This document shows positions 1 through 11,844 of a stretch of 64,000 nt of DNA, piece by piece. Position 1 is the stretch's first letter; each line of letters opens with the position of its first letter. The position numbers were made by a program, and so were the translations under genes. The DNA comes from Amphirosellinia nigrospora (lineage: Eukaryota; Ascomycota; Sordariomycetes; Xylariales; Xylariaceae). The stretch covers positions 1,426,001 to 1,490,000 of the forward strand of contig SCHM01000004.1 of assembly GCA_004123355.1 (NCBI GenBank). Reading direction: 5' to 3'. The notes under the pieces are model-generated. The model searched no databases, was not told the DNA's origin, and saw only the letters and a program-made list of their open reading frames with translations.

Positions 1-3000
1 TGGAACATTTCAGAGCGTCTAACGTCAGGTCGAGTAGCCGGAGGAAGACTCTCTGGGTATCGGGACTGCCTAGCCGGGTGGCGTTGAAATGGCTGTCGAA
101 GAACTGCATCAACTGAGTGTGCGGAGCCAGAAGGTTATGTATCTGCTGTCTTTGCTTCGTGAGAGCTTCGTTGTTACTAGGGGCGAATTCTTTCCTTAGG
201 AACAATGGATCTGGGTGCCTAGTTGACCTGCGTTAGTATATTTGAGAGGCTGAATAAGGAGGCATACGTCCTTACATGAAGTTTGGATTAAAAAGACCTA
301 ATTTCGCTTGAATTGTAACTTCCCATTGTTGGGCAATTTCGCTTAGTAATCGTGGTTCCATCCTGGGATTTTCGTTTATCACGCCGAGCCAAAGGGAGAC
401 ACCAAATTTGATAGACTCTTTACTAAAGATGCGAAATGGAATAGTGACGAGATAATGAGTTATAGCGCTCTCGTCCTTCGGGCTGCGGCACAGAGAGCAG
501 CAGCACGTCGGAGAATGTCTCTAACATCTTGCAAAGGTGTCACCTTTTTCCCAGTCAAACGAGACTCGAAATGAGCAAGAGCAGCAACGGCGTCGGCGCG
601 ATCTGAAGGCGCAGACTTAATGAATGAGTTTCTCCGTACCATTGGCATAACATTAAGCAGATCTGTGCCATGGCTGGGCAATGTCTCTCCGTACCTGTAC
701 TCTTGGCGTGTGGTATATTGAGCAATGAAATCCGAGGCTGTGTTGATAGTAGTCTCACCGATTCGGTCTAGCGATGTTAATCGCTGATCCGTTGCTGGAA
801 TAGCAGAACCCATTTCTACCGCGAATGAGCGCCCTAGTGACATATGTCCGTATGCACCCTCATCATTAAATTCAGATAAATATGTCTGGAGCAGACCTTT
901 CACGTCGGTTGGCGCGAGATTGATGGCGAGGGAGACCCAAGACTTTGCTTGCTTGTAAATATTGTTAAGAGTCGCCTTCCTAAACGAGTAATCGTCCGAC
1001 AACTCAACTGTGACGTTCCCAAGGTTTGATGTGAAGACGGACTGTGGATCGTATAGCTCTGTTTCAGCTTGGAAACAGCCCAGCCACATTAGGGACAGAA
1101 GTTCCAGAAGTGCAAACAACGACGACTTTTGGCAGAGGGCAGAAGGGACCTCGCGGATCATTTTATCCGCGCAATAAAACGCTGCTTGCTGAACGCGTTG
1201 GATGCGATGGCAACAGCCGCAAAAATTGTTGCGAGCTGAGATGCCGCGTAGTGTGCAGAGAAAGTCGAAAGTTTTGCATCAAGAGTTTTGTCCAGATACT
1301 TCTCTATCACAGCTGATGCAATTCCTTCCATTACACTGCGTACATCGTCCTTACGCATGCTAGGTTCTAGGAAGTATGATAGTACCTTGGTGCAATCACC
1401 GGAATCGGCTCGCAGGCTCTCAACTAAGTAAGCAGCCTGAAGGAATATAACTTTTCTGTAGCTTAAACCTTTGATATGAGACGATCTGGATGGGACAAGA
1501 CTGGCTAGCGATTTCTTTTGCTTAGCTTCTCGATCCGACGTGTTGGCTCGACGGAGAACAGTGTTGAGTTCAATATCGCTTTCAATCTGTTCTCCACGTT
1601 GTTCTGCAACAAGTGGAGGCGAGTGTATCGCCATATATCTTAGTTCATTCATGTACTTTTTACCCCTTTCAGTTGTAGGGGTGAAGCCGTGGACTACGAT
1701 ATTAAACCATGCATCGCGAATCTGAGCAAATCCTTCGTCATCTTGGCCAGACATTTTAGCTGCAAAGTCATTGGCGGACATTAACGTAGCCAAGGGCTGG
1801 AGGAGCTGGGCAATCTCTTGCGCGGCAAATTCAATATCCGACTCTTTCATGTGGTTAGATTGATGGACATCTCCCTTCGAAACCAAATCTTCAAGCATGT
1901 ATTCAAGGTAGATCTCAAACAAGTGAGATTCGCGCTTAATATTCGCTGAGATGTGGTTGCGGGCTTTCATGACCTACAAACGTTAACATATTTCTTTATC
2001 CACGAATCAGTCGCAACCTACCGCATCCAAGAGCGTCGTATTATCCTCTGCTACAGCTGCATGGCATACTCTCGAATATAGCCTCAAGAGTGATCGGAAT
2101 TCTAGCTGTCCTGAGTTCAACGAAAGTGTGCTGGCTCCGACAAGAATATGACCATCAACTGATTGGTTGACTTTTTTAGTTTTTGCAAAAGCATGGCTTG
2201 CGCAAGGGCTGTGATCTTCTCATCTTCGGATGATTTAGCAATGCAACATATTGTTTGAATAATGTTAGCATATATAGCGGTAGTATCCTCTTCGTTCTGA
2301 ATTTGCAGGGAGATATCGCTGCCGGTAGATTGCCTCCCATGGTACACGGTCGATGAGGCTGTGCCATCTCCGGCCAAATCCCCGTTTGTCCCGTTAGCAA
2401 TACCATGCTCAGGACTCGGACTCAGAACGTTGCCCAATGTATAAAGAGTTGAGATTACGGCGTCGTTGGAAAGTGTATGCAGAGTGAAAGCCAGGCAGCT
2501 TGACGCTACAACTACGATATTAGCTGATGGCGCAGTCTGAACAATAAATCGGGAAGGAGCCGCATGACTGTTGGCGCAAAATCCGGCGAGAATCTAGCTA
2601 GAATAGCCATAGTTCGGAGGACAACAGAAGCAAGGACCTCATCGAGGATCTGGTCTGAATCGAGAGTTTCCATAAGCCAACCCATGAGAAGCTCTGGGTC
2701 ACCGGCGTCCTCATTGAGTATGCAGCAGTTCAGATAACTAATGATGGCTGATGCTTTCACAGCATTCGCTAATTTTTGCTGCGAAGTAGAAGCAAGCTCG
2801 AGAAAATCGGCGCTGGCTTCGAGACGTTCCATCTCTTCTTGAGCAAGGCCTGCATACAGCTCAATAGAACGAAAATCCACGTCTGGCCCACCAAGGGAGC
2901 CGGGTTTCAAAGGTCCTCTTTAGACATGAGGACATCTAGAAGGTGAGAACCCCTCAAATCCTTCGCATCGACGATGATGAGGGAAGTAGCCGCAACTAAC

Positions 3001-3869
3001 CATGTGAAGCTCCTCTGTAAGAGCATAGGTCCGAGGGTCGGCCTTGGCTGGTGTACTGACGCAAGCATTTTCTCCATTCCTTCACATGGCGATCCGAAGA
3101 ACGTGAGTTCCGAATAGTGGAAAAGGCACTGTCAAGGGCCGTTAGGAACGAATCCGACAACAAATTGCGAACCCTCTGGATCAAGGCCAATCTGCCGCCA
3201 ATCCTCCAAAAATTAGCTTGCGCTGAAGCGGCGTCCAAGAACCCCAACAACGAGATGGTCAAGGTAACAGTTCGGATTGCGTCCTCAAGATTCTGTTCCG
3301 AGTCTCCTTCAAGTCTGGGTGGGACTATGTTTTGTATAGCCGCTCGTAGGCTGGCTAGGAAAGCCCAGATATTATCCGACACAGTCTCGTGGAGGGTTTC
3401 ATGGTTGCTTCCTAGGGATAGGAGGGCTGCAGTGAGGCTTCTGGTGAGGGCTTCGTTCGGGGACGGCTCGATTCTGGCGAAGCCGGGCGACGGCACAAAG
3501 CTCTGAACGTGGGATTCGAGGATATAAGGGATTAACTGGCTAACAAGCTTCTGGGCACTTTGAATGTTCTGGACCAATGGCGCAGTCTTGCAGAGCGCGA
3601 TGAGGACCTCGTATTCGCGGATGGTCTGCGAAAGCGTGAGAGATGGGCGTGATTTTTGTTAGAACACTAGACCTTACCATTGGAACCTGGCCTAACGAGG
3701 AGGTGGCACTCCTGACGGTGCCATTGACAGCGGCATCCTTGGCGCGGCCGTGCAATGTTGTAGCTCTGCATAGGCGGTCGAGGTCGGAGCGATCGAAGGA
3801 GGTAACCGAGCTTGAGGCCGAAAGGGCGGCAATCTTCTCGAGGGCCCGTCGGCGAATGTCGCGTACCAT
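1..3869 (-). CDS. stt4: Phosphatidylinositol 4-kinase STT4 (PI4K type III alpha), N-terminal part, runs off the left edge
   Basis: Makes PI4P at the plasma membrane. The conserved fungal STT4 alpha-solenoid is readable, starting MVRDIRRRALEKIAAL, with blocks such as SSDRHVKEW, ISTLYTLGNVLSPS and NTASDFIAQYTTRQEYRYGE. The C-terminal kinase domain lies beyond position 1. ATG 3869 is the first in-frame start; upstream codons hold no other ATG. Introns: 3677-3626, 2021-1974 and 275-219, all with GT..AG and CTAAC-like branch sites. The frame breaks about six times (near 3035, 2909, 2540, 2165, 1176 and 475). Each time one base is missing and the family sequence continues directly, so I read this as sequence error in an essential gene, not decay. 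Divergent from the proteasome gene at 4388. Confidence 0.9.
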
Positions 3870-4387
3870 GGTGTTGATGGACCAATATGTTGCTGGCAGG
3901 CTGGCAGCCGTTAATAAATACGTTGTGACGATGGTGGTATGATGTGATGTGATGTGATGTACATTGACGTTGAATAGGGGAGCCCTTGGAGCCCTGGTGG
4001 TCCTTTACGCTACTCTCAGGTAGTAAGTAGGTAGGTCTACCAAAAAGTTATAATTACATCGTTGCGCCTGCTGGTAGTGTACTTACGTAGTGGGTGGACC
4101 CCTGTCCGAATGCTCTAATAGGTGATGCTTAGTCATCTACAACTAGCTACCCCTGCTTCATACTATTGACCAGTAACTAGCAGCACAGGCCGCATTTATG
4201 CCACCCTACAAGGCTGCAAGCTGTACGCGTGCATTGGAGCTACCTTGAAGCTGCAACAACCACCATCGCATACTTTCGATCACCTCATCTACGCCTTTAC
4301 CCGTAGCCGGCTTTCATCGTGCAATCACAACCACCACTGCCGACGCCTACACGACCACACCCTCAAAACCGAGAGACACCGCACACC
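3870..4387. promoter_or_regulatory. Shared divergent promoter region of STT4 and proteasome beta-6
   Basis: 518 bases separate the two start codons, so both promoters must lie here. A short tandem repeat sits just upstream of STT4. The last 130 bases before 4388 are rich in C and A (CACC/ACAAC), as in many fungal 5' leaders. No clear TATA box was seen. Confidence 0.6.
3941..3960. repeat. GATGT pentanucleotide repeat, 4 copies
   Basis: Four perfect GATGT units, about 70 bases upstream of the STT4 start codon, inside its likely 5' leader. Confidence 0.9.
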
Positions 4388-5266
4388 ATGGCCATGTTCA
4401 GCCAGAACCCCGTCCTCAACGGGCCCAACTATTCGTTTGCTGAAGTTCCTAAAGGCGCTGTCGATGGCCTCCGGGAACACCGCTTCAACCCGTGAGCCTA
4501 CCTTGAATCTCTTAAGCGCAAAGCTTTAGCAAAGCTGTAGAAGGGGGTGGGAGACTGACGTAGTGTCATGTGCATTGCAGATATACCGACAACGGCGGCT
4601 CAACCCTTGCCATCGCCGGCGCCGACTTCGCCATCGTGGCTGGCGACACCCGTTTGACCTCCGGCTACAGCATCCACACACGGTATGCACCCAAGATATT
4701 TAAGATCGGTGGATCCACGTCATCTCAGGATGACGCCAACATTATTCTGTCCGTCGTGGGCTTCGCTGCGGATGGCGAGGCACTGAAAGAGCGGCTGGAC
4801 ACTGCCTGCAAAATGTACCGATACCGGCATGGGAAGCCTATGAGCGTCTCAGCCTGTGCGAAGCGGCTCTCTACAATCCTCTATCAGAAGCGCTTCTTCC
4901 CCTACTACGTCCATGCCATTCTCGGCGGCATCGCCGAGGACGGAACGGGCGCCGTGTACTCGTATGACCCGTCGGCAGCTACGAGCGTGAGCAATGTCGT
5001 GCTGGAGGCGCCGCCGCTTCTCTTATCATGCCTTTCCTTGACAACCAAGTCAACTTTAAGAACCAGTATATCCCCGGTAGCGGTGTGGGCCACGAGCTGC
5101 AGGAGCGAGAACGTTTGCCTCTACCCGCAGCGAGGTCGAGGTGCTTGTTAAAGATGCCTTCGATTCTGCCGTTGAACGGCATATCGAGGTCGGTGATGGT
5201 TTGCAGATGATGATTATTACTAAAGACGGGATCGAGGAGAGACTCTTGCCATTGAAGAGAGATTAG
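4388..5266 (+). CDS. pre7: 20S proteasome subunit beta-6 (PRE7 / PSMB1-like)
   Basis: Structural beta subunit of the 20S proteasome core. Exon 1 (4388-4491) starts MAMFSQNPVLNGPNYSFAEV; an 89-nt intron 4492-4580 follows. Exon 2 opens YTDNGGSTLAIAGADFAIVA with the conserved beta fold (AGDTRLTSGYSIHTR, GDGLQMMIITKDGIEE near the end), stop at 5264. The Thr1 region matches the non-catalytic beta-6 type. Two frame breaks, at the C runs 4968-4970 and 5124-5126, are each repaired by one extra C, after which GSYEREQCRAGGAAASLIMP and SEVEVLVKDAFDSAVERHIE read normally. About 264 residues, normal for the family. An essential gene, so a real double frameshift is implausible. Confidence 0.93.
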
Positions 5267-8200
5267 AGTTTATAGGGGGGAAGGGGTGGCGCATTAAGAG
5301 CATTCGAGCACATGAAGCAGGGCACTTGTATTATTTCTAATACATGTTAGACCGAAAGACTGTCATGGCGTATCAAGGGCCGACTTCACCCACGAACTCG
5401 GAGCTTTCGATTATGTTAGGGTCTCTGAGCATATTTTGACTCGAATGAAATTACGGACCAAAAGAAAAACACCCCATAGTAGGTAGTAAACCAACCAACT
5501 CGACAAGGCCTCAAATGCAATTGCCCTAAATAGATGCTATGAACAAAGATCCAAGGACTCCGTTGCACTGAATGCTTCTATTCTTAATGCGTGTTATACT
5601 CCTACTTTATATCTCGCCATTACTAAGACAGGGTCCTATATCTTAGAGGCCAACTACTGTATATCAACATCAGTCATTGTCACAACAGCCAGCACAGAGT
5701 CCATTCAAGATCTGACACGTCCAGTATAATGAGGCTCCGGAGCTTCTATCTCTTGGGTCGAGTCAGAAGCCCCAAATAAGCTAGCTCATAACGACACACA
5801 TGAATATCGCAGCAAATTCACTTATACTTTGTTCCGACTTAACACCATTCTTAATGTAGCCTTGTGCTAGTTGCTTGTAGTGCCATGGAGCTTTTTGTGG
5901 TGGGAGGGGAAATGACGTAATAGCATCTATAAAGAGTTTATTGAGCAGTGTTAGAACTATCTATCTAAGGTTATGCTAGCGCCAGGTTTACAGTATCATT
6001 GGACTCATTGTTGCATGAGAGGTTCTGAACCAATTTCCAATTTACAGCTAGGAAAGTCTCTATATACAGGATGATTTGGTGTCATGGTAGGCAATCGTGC
6101 CTACGATGTCTTGTATACTTATTAATCAGGACGAAGGCCTAATATCCCACCAAATAATCTTATGGCCTATGAGCCAAAGCGCCTACGTCTCCTTGCTTCT
6201 TATGTGGATTCGAGTAGATTTGGATCCTATTCGGGCTCAGATATCTAATTGAAGGACATGATCCATTTCTATAGAAAAAATCATAAACAAATATATATAT
6301 AAATTGAGAGAGTTGCAATCCAATCTCCCCATAAGACAACAGTTCGTGGTTGGAACTTTAATAGGTCGAGGGTCAACGCCTATGTCGTCGAGTTCCTCGT
6401 CAGATAGCAGGGTAGGAGTTAATTCCACGCTATATAACTTATACGGCTAGCTACGACTGCACAATTCGCAGAAAAGCTAACAAAAGTTATTTCGGGACCT
6501 TGTGCGCAACAACGAGATCATCAAACGTCTATACCTAGGTGAACAAAATCCCCACTTAAAGAATCGCCTTCATGCTGTCTCACCTGTAGTGTAAGCAGAA
6601 TAAAATTCCCGGCTGGATTACAAGATTGTCTTCCGATATTCTCATGTCTCGGCACTGCTCTACTTCCTATTCTTACCGAATTATCTAGATACTACACAAT
6701 GTCCCAGTATTACCATTCGGCTCATTATTTCCATGCTACAAACAAATTGTGCTGGAGTAATATTATAATACGGATAGGTGTGTATACTATGTGCAGCCAG
6801 AACCTATATAGTTAGTCTACGAAGTTGGGTTAGACTCCCTCGCAGGATAATAGTCTTTAGTGTAGCTATCCCATCTGCAGGCCCATATACCCTCCCCCGG
6901 CAAGTGATATCAATGAATCCCATCCAAGAGAGACACTGGTGCCTACGTAGCCATCGCAATATAGCTTGTTCTGCGAATAATAACAGGACTGGTATAATGT
7001 CGTATCTCTATAAGCAATCTAGGGATTGTCGGTTGAGAGGAGGTGGTAAGCCCAGAGCGCGGTGCACTTCAGGGGTTATCCTTAGCAACTTGCATGGGTT
7101 TCCCTCCAATTAAACCAGGCTGAGAATGTAAGTCATATATTTGGCCGAAGTGTGTAGTGTCGCGAGAATCTAGCTCCAACACACCCAATGCCCCCGAAGT
7201 TGCACTACTTTTGAGGAAAATTAACTTCAGCAGGCGTATAACTGGGAGTTAATATGGTTGACTTGAGTCGTATCGAACATGCTTTGGAGTGATTCGTCCA
7301 AACCAAAATAAAACTATGCTCAGATGAATACAACACTACCACTTGTCTGCCCAAACACTAGCGTCCAGGTCATTAGTATTGCCGTACTTTTAACTTTAAA
7401 TCCCAGGAAGATAAAGGTTCTAGAACAATATTCATTACTGGGGTAAACCAGGCCCCTGTCCATGGGCTAAGGAACCCAAACTGCTACTGTATACGTATAA
7501 TATGAGCCCATAAATTTAGTCAATGTGATTAGAATTCAAATCAGAGACAATTAAACCTGTCAGTATAAACGGGGTTCTTATGCCGGCCTTCAGTAGGCTC
7601 GTTTGAAGGCGCTAGTAGTGCAGACAGGATCCTGGCAGGCCTGCCTCCATATAGTAAATTTTCAAACTAACTCAGCCAACCAATATACTTAAATCATAAA
7701 TCCAATTATCGTATCCTTGCGGAGGCTTTACTATTGTGTTCCTACAGCGCCTCTATTGGTTGACCCATGGCTACTGTGCGGGACTACGAAGCGTCTCAGG
7801 GGATGTAAGCATGGCATAAGATAGTTTGGGAAGTGATTTGGATCTTCAAAGGGTAGACTTACCGATGGAGAAACATCCAGGCGGATCGGCGTAGTTCTCC
7901 ATCTACAGTAGCTGTCGAATGAGGCTCGGATGAGACAGGAAGTATGACTAATACTGCCATGGTAGACATATTTCGTTTGACCATACTTGTCCCAGAGACA
8001 CCCACAGCTATATTAGACAACAAGCATTTTCATTTCATATCTTTATGAGGTATAGCAAGGTACTGCGAGTAGTCTTGGCCACGAACTGTCGGGGTTATTT
8101 TCTTGACCCTTGGACTGGATAGGTCGTCGGCAGATTGGCCGATCAGACCAAGCTTGAAACATTGGTTGGTATATGATTGGGTATCAACCTATCCCCCACT

Positions 8201-8907
8201 CAAATCAAGGAGGGTCTAATAGACACAACCACAACAGCGGGCTACCCAAGTAGTGTAATAATGGACGACACCATTGCTTATAAGGCTACTAGCCTCGTTA
8301 TCGGAGCTTTTGCTCCGTATACAAGCTGTGTTCTGGACCGGATCTATCTAGTGTGCGGCATTTCCAAGGTCGTCAGGAAACCTTCGGGATGGCAAGAGAT
8401 AGTTGAACTATAGGAACTTTGCTGAGGCTGTAAAGTGGGATCCATTGCATTGTGTACTAGATTAGGTTCGGTTGTACTTGTAAACGAGTTCTCGTAAATG
8501 GAATGGTACAGTGCCAACGCTTGTGGTGCCGACAGTACGAAATATGGGCCATATGCATGTCTGAGGTGTTATGGAGAAAATTGGCGAGTTGTACGCAGCC
8601 AGGAAAATGATGGCATATTGACGCGAATGCCTCGAAGTGAAGATTGAGATGGTGAAAGTGGCAAAAGTCGATGTCGGCATTGAACCTATCCCGGGGTGGC
8701 AAGGTCACGCCTTATCCTTTCTGGAAAGAGATCGTCACTTCCACAGTATCACGGTCTTCTCCTGCCATCCCTACTCTAGATAGCCCGCCTGCAGAGATAG
8801 CGTAATTAGTAGTTGGAAACCTTGGAAGCGATGCCTAACCGCCCAAGGCTTAGTTACCTTACCCGCACCTTTACCGGCTTGCTGTAGTGTAGTACGGTGC
8901 GGCACGG

Positions 8908-8937
8908 CACTACACCACACTACACCACACTACAGCA
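8908..8937. repeat. CACTACACCA decamer repeat, about 3 copies
   Basis: Two perfect copies of the 10-mer, followed by one copy with a single change (CACTACAGCA). Confidence 0.9.
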
Positions 8938-9335
8938 CAGCTACTTCGCCGGGTACCTCGTGCCCGCCCCACCAAAGCTTCCTGGAGATCAGTTGTGGCG
9001 GTACCGCGTTGGCGTTTCCGATCTCGACAGCAGAAGCACGAAACCATTGAATGGCCAGCTGTTTTGTCGGTTCGTCGGTTTGTCGGTTCGTTATTTTGTT
9101 GTTTCGTTGTTTTGTCCTCGTCTCCCACGTCGGGATCATGTGACATGCATGAACGGATAGCGAAAGACTTACCATACCGAGCGAGTCCTGAGGAAACGAA
9201 ACGACACGAAACGGGCAATTTGCTTTTCCATTGCACCGCTAAGGATGCATCTACTGCTACTGTGAGGTAACAACAGCACAACCTCATACCTAGACCGGTA
9301 CAGCCAGCACACATCCAATACTCCAGCCCCAAAAC

Positions 9336-9390
9336 CCATCTCCATCTCCATCTCCATCTCCACCTCCACCCCCCATCCCCATCCCCATCC
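9336..9390. repeat. CCATCT hexamer repeat grading into a CCAYCC tract
   Basis: Four perfect CCATCT units (9336-9359), then an imperfect pyrimidine-rich continuation with CCATCC/CCACCT steps. Confidence 0.85.
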
Positions 9391-11844
9391 GCACGTATGT
9401 GTACCTTGGTAGTTTATAGTAGTTTACGAGTTTACGCATACCTACCTGCCTGGTCTATCCGTGCACTGCTATCTACACTACTTACGCAACTCTGGGGCAG
9501 GGGTCGAAACAGGCCGATCATTCCCTTGAACGCCGCTGACGCATAACGAGCCCCATCTCGTCATAAGCGCAACATGACCGATTGACTGCAAGTCAGTAAC
9601 AAGTGACTCCGAGGTACCCACGTCACATGGAGATCTGCAAAGGTACTGTCGAGTATCGCATAAGTATTCTGCATGTAAATAGGTCGTCCATGCAACCAGC
9701 CTGGTAGCGCATCGAATTATCCAGTGGTTTTTCGATCTCGGTCCCCCAAGTAGAGGAGATGGGAAATCAGTATTTCCCCGATTTCAAATTCCCTTTTGAG
9801 CGCCAGAAATCGATTGCGGCTCTCTTCCGCAACTTTAGACGTCGGTAAACAAGCACGCCGCAGCCACACACCGACGTAGCAGCTAACAGCGCCGGTTTGC
9901 CCATCGTTAAATGATGGGAGTACAGACAACATTGCTCACCGGCTTCGACCGATTTTCTCTCTACCAATAAGGGAGACTTTATTAAAGTCTGACTTCAAGC
10001 ATCACCTCTCTACTTTGCAATGTATTACATGTTTTGTGATGGGTACCGATCTTGGCGTGGAATGCGGTCCGTGAGATTTGGTTTGCCCCGTAGACTTGAG
10101 CCCAATTCACGAAGACGGATCAAGCCTTCAACAATCCGGTGCCCAAATCCCGCTCCGCTCCGGCCAGCTATGGCGTAACTTCCGGGTATTCCTGGATTTT
10201 GGATCTGACCCGAAATCCTGCGCTGCCATAGGGCTAAGTAGCCGCAAGGACAGAGGCTCACCCAGGAACGGGGCAAATACTTGCTGTGCCCAAGGTAGGA
10301 CCCATCACTCGATGAGCTATGAGCTATAGCATGGCATGTATAATAGGATCCAAACGGCCCTCTTTGCGCAACAGATACGACTTAGTACGATCGAATTACG
10401 AAAGCGTGACTGGCCGGTGGCCTGGTAAAAAGACCTGTCTAGACCATTTGTGGCTGAGCCGGCGCCTATCGGATTAGGGGACCTATCTGTGTGCCCTTGG
10501 TAAAAACAAAGTCATCGGTGTTATTAGGTTTTGCTGGGCAATGTGTGGGAAACACAAGCACAGGACCAATGGGACGTCTTACGAACCCCGAAACGAATAG
10601 CTTGTGTACTGCGCTGGTACTCAAGGGTCTGGTGGCGAAAAACCGGCAGCAGCGCCGCGCGGGCGAAGGCAAATCCCCAGTCCCCGTTTTACATCTTCTC
10701 TTAGACGGCCTTCTTGCTTATTGGCCGTTTTGTCATGTGCCCACCTGTCCTCGAAACTACCTTAGACTTATTCTCGCTTCCTTTCAAGTAGTGAATTATT
10801 CTTCTTCGCGGTGGTGTTGGATGACGGGACCGGGAGCCCTCCTCTGCTCTCTCCTTCTGGACTATCCCGGCGGGACTTGACTAGACTCTGTAGTTCCGTA
10901 CCACTTCCGAGTCTAGGTGCTGGAAGACAGGCTAATAGATTTTGGGGTCGCCCACAATGATGCGGTTGTTCCCTGTTTATGTTCCTCGGTTTGTCTCATA
11001 CTGCCTCTCTTGTGCCCTTGCTGCATACGTGCAAGAGGAAAAGGCAAAGATTGTCGCTTCACCATGGTGCTTCCATCTTGACTGCCAACAGGTACTTGCA
11101 GTACAAAGTACCTACCCGGGCTGGGGTTGTTAGAAATCACATTGGGCCACATGGTCGACCAAATTAGCCACACAACCTAATATCTAATGCTCATCAATAT
11201 CCCAAGTGACACAGTCCTTCTACCTGCTCGTCTATGTGGCTTTATACGTATTACTGTATCCTATCGATTTATTCAAACCTTGTACACTTGCCATATACAC
11301 CGCTTAGAGAGATTGAAACTCTAAAAAGATCCACCGCTTCCTAGGTAGGAACTTCAGCTCCTCCATCACCTGATCCGCTGTTATCTTCCAAGGCTGTCTT
11401 GCGCGCGAACTCGAGGGCCTTGTCCGGTTTATCGATATAGAATCTTCACATCCCCCAATCCCCCCGGCGGAGATATCAAGCCCGTGCGCCGTGCGCTGGC
11501 GGTTTCCTCAAGTCTAGGGAAAAGGTGCGGAAGGCGAAGCGCCCAGCGGTGTATACAGGTCGCTGAATAACTTCACTCTTTTGGAAGTTTCATCGAACCA
11601 ACACCGTAGGCGTACATAACTTCTTGTCTCAGCGCCTTACAGTCGGGGAGTGTCACCTCCCGCAAGAAAGTGTTGAGGTTGCAAAGCTATCAGCGTGGCA
11701 TATCCCCTCCAGTACACGGACGGATCAACAGTTTATTGAACAACACTCGGCATTCGTATCCTCAAAACCTACAAATTAGCCACTTCGGCCCCAGGTACGA
11801 ATCAATTGGTAATACGATTAACAACACTTAGGACGGTACTGGAA

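Larger units (their letters stand above)
5267..11844. other. 6.6-kb stretch without a recognisable gene
   Basis: No reading frame here shows conserved protein sequence, plausible exon structure or a recognisable domain. Frames such as 6778-7113 and 8177-8413 are short and unlike any family I know. TA-rich tracts (for example around 6290-6310) and frequent TAG/CTA steps would be compatible with an old, mutated repeat, but no terminal repeats or transposase/reverse-transcriptase motifs were seen. Small tandem repeats occur at 8908-8937 and 9336-9390. Confidence 0.5.

Noticed and set aside
1-3869. STT4 as a pseudogene with multiple frameshifts
   Set aside because: Each break is a single missing base with perfectly conserved flanks, the introns are intact, and the same pattern affects many other genes in the window.
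4196-4205. PACE-like proteasome element upstream of beta-6
   Set aside because: TTATGCCACC differs from the reverse of GGTGGCAAA, and a single imperfect match is expected by chance; Rpn4-type control is not established in this lineage.
4968-5126. Programmed ribosomal frameshifting in the proteasome gene
   Set aside because: Two shifts in one short gene, at simple C runs and without known slippery or stimulatory sequences, matching the general base-loss pattern.
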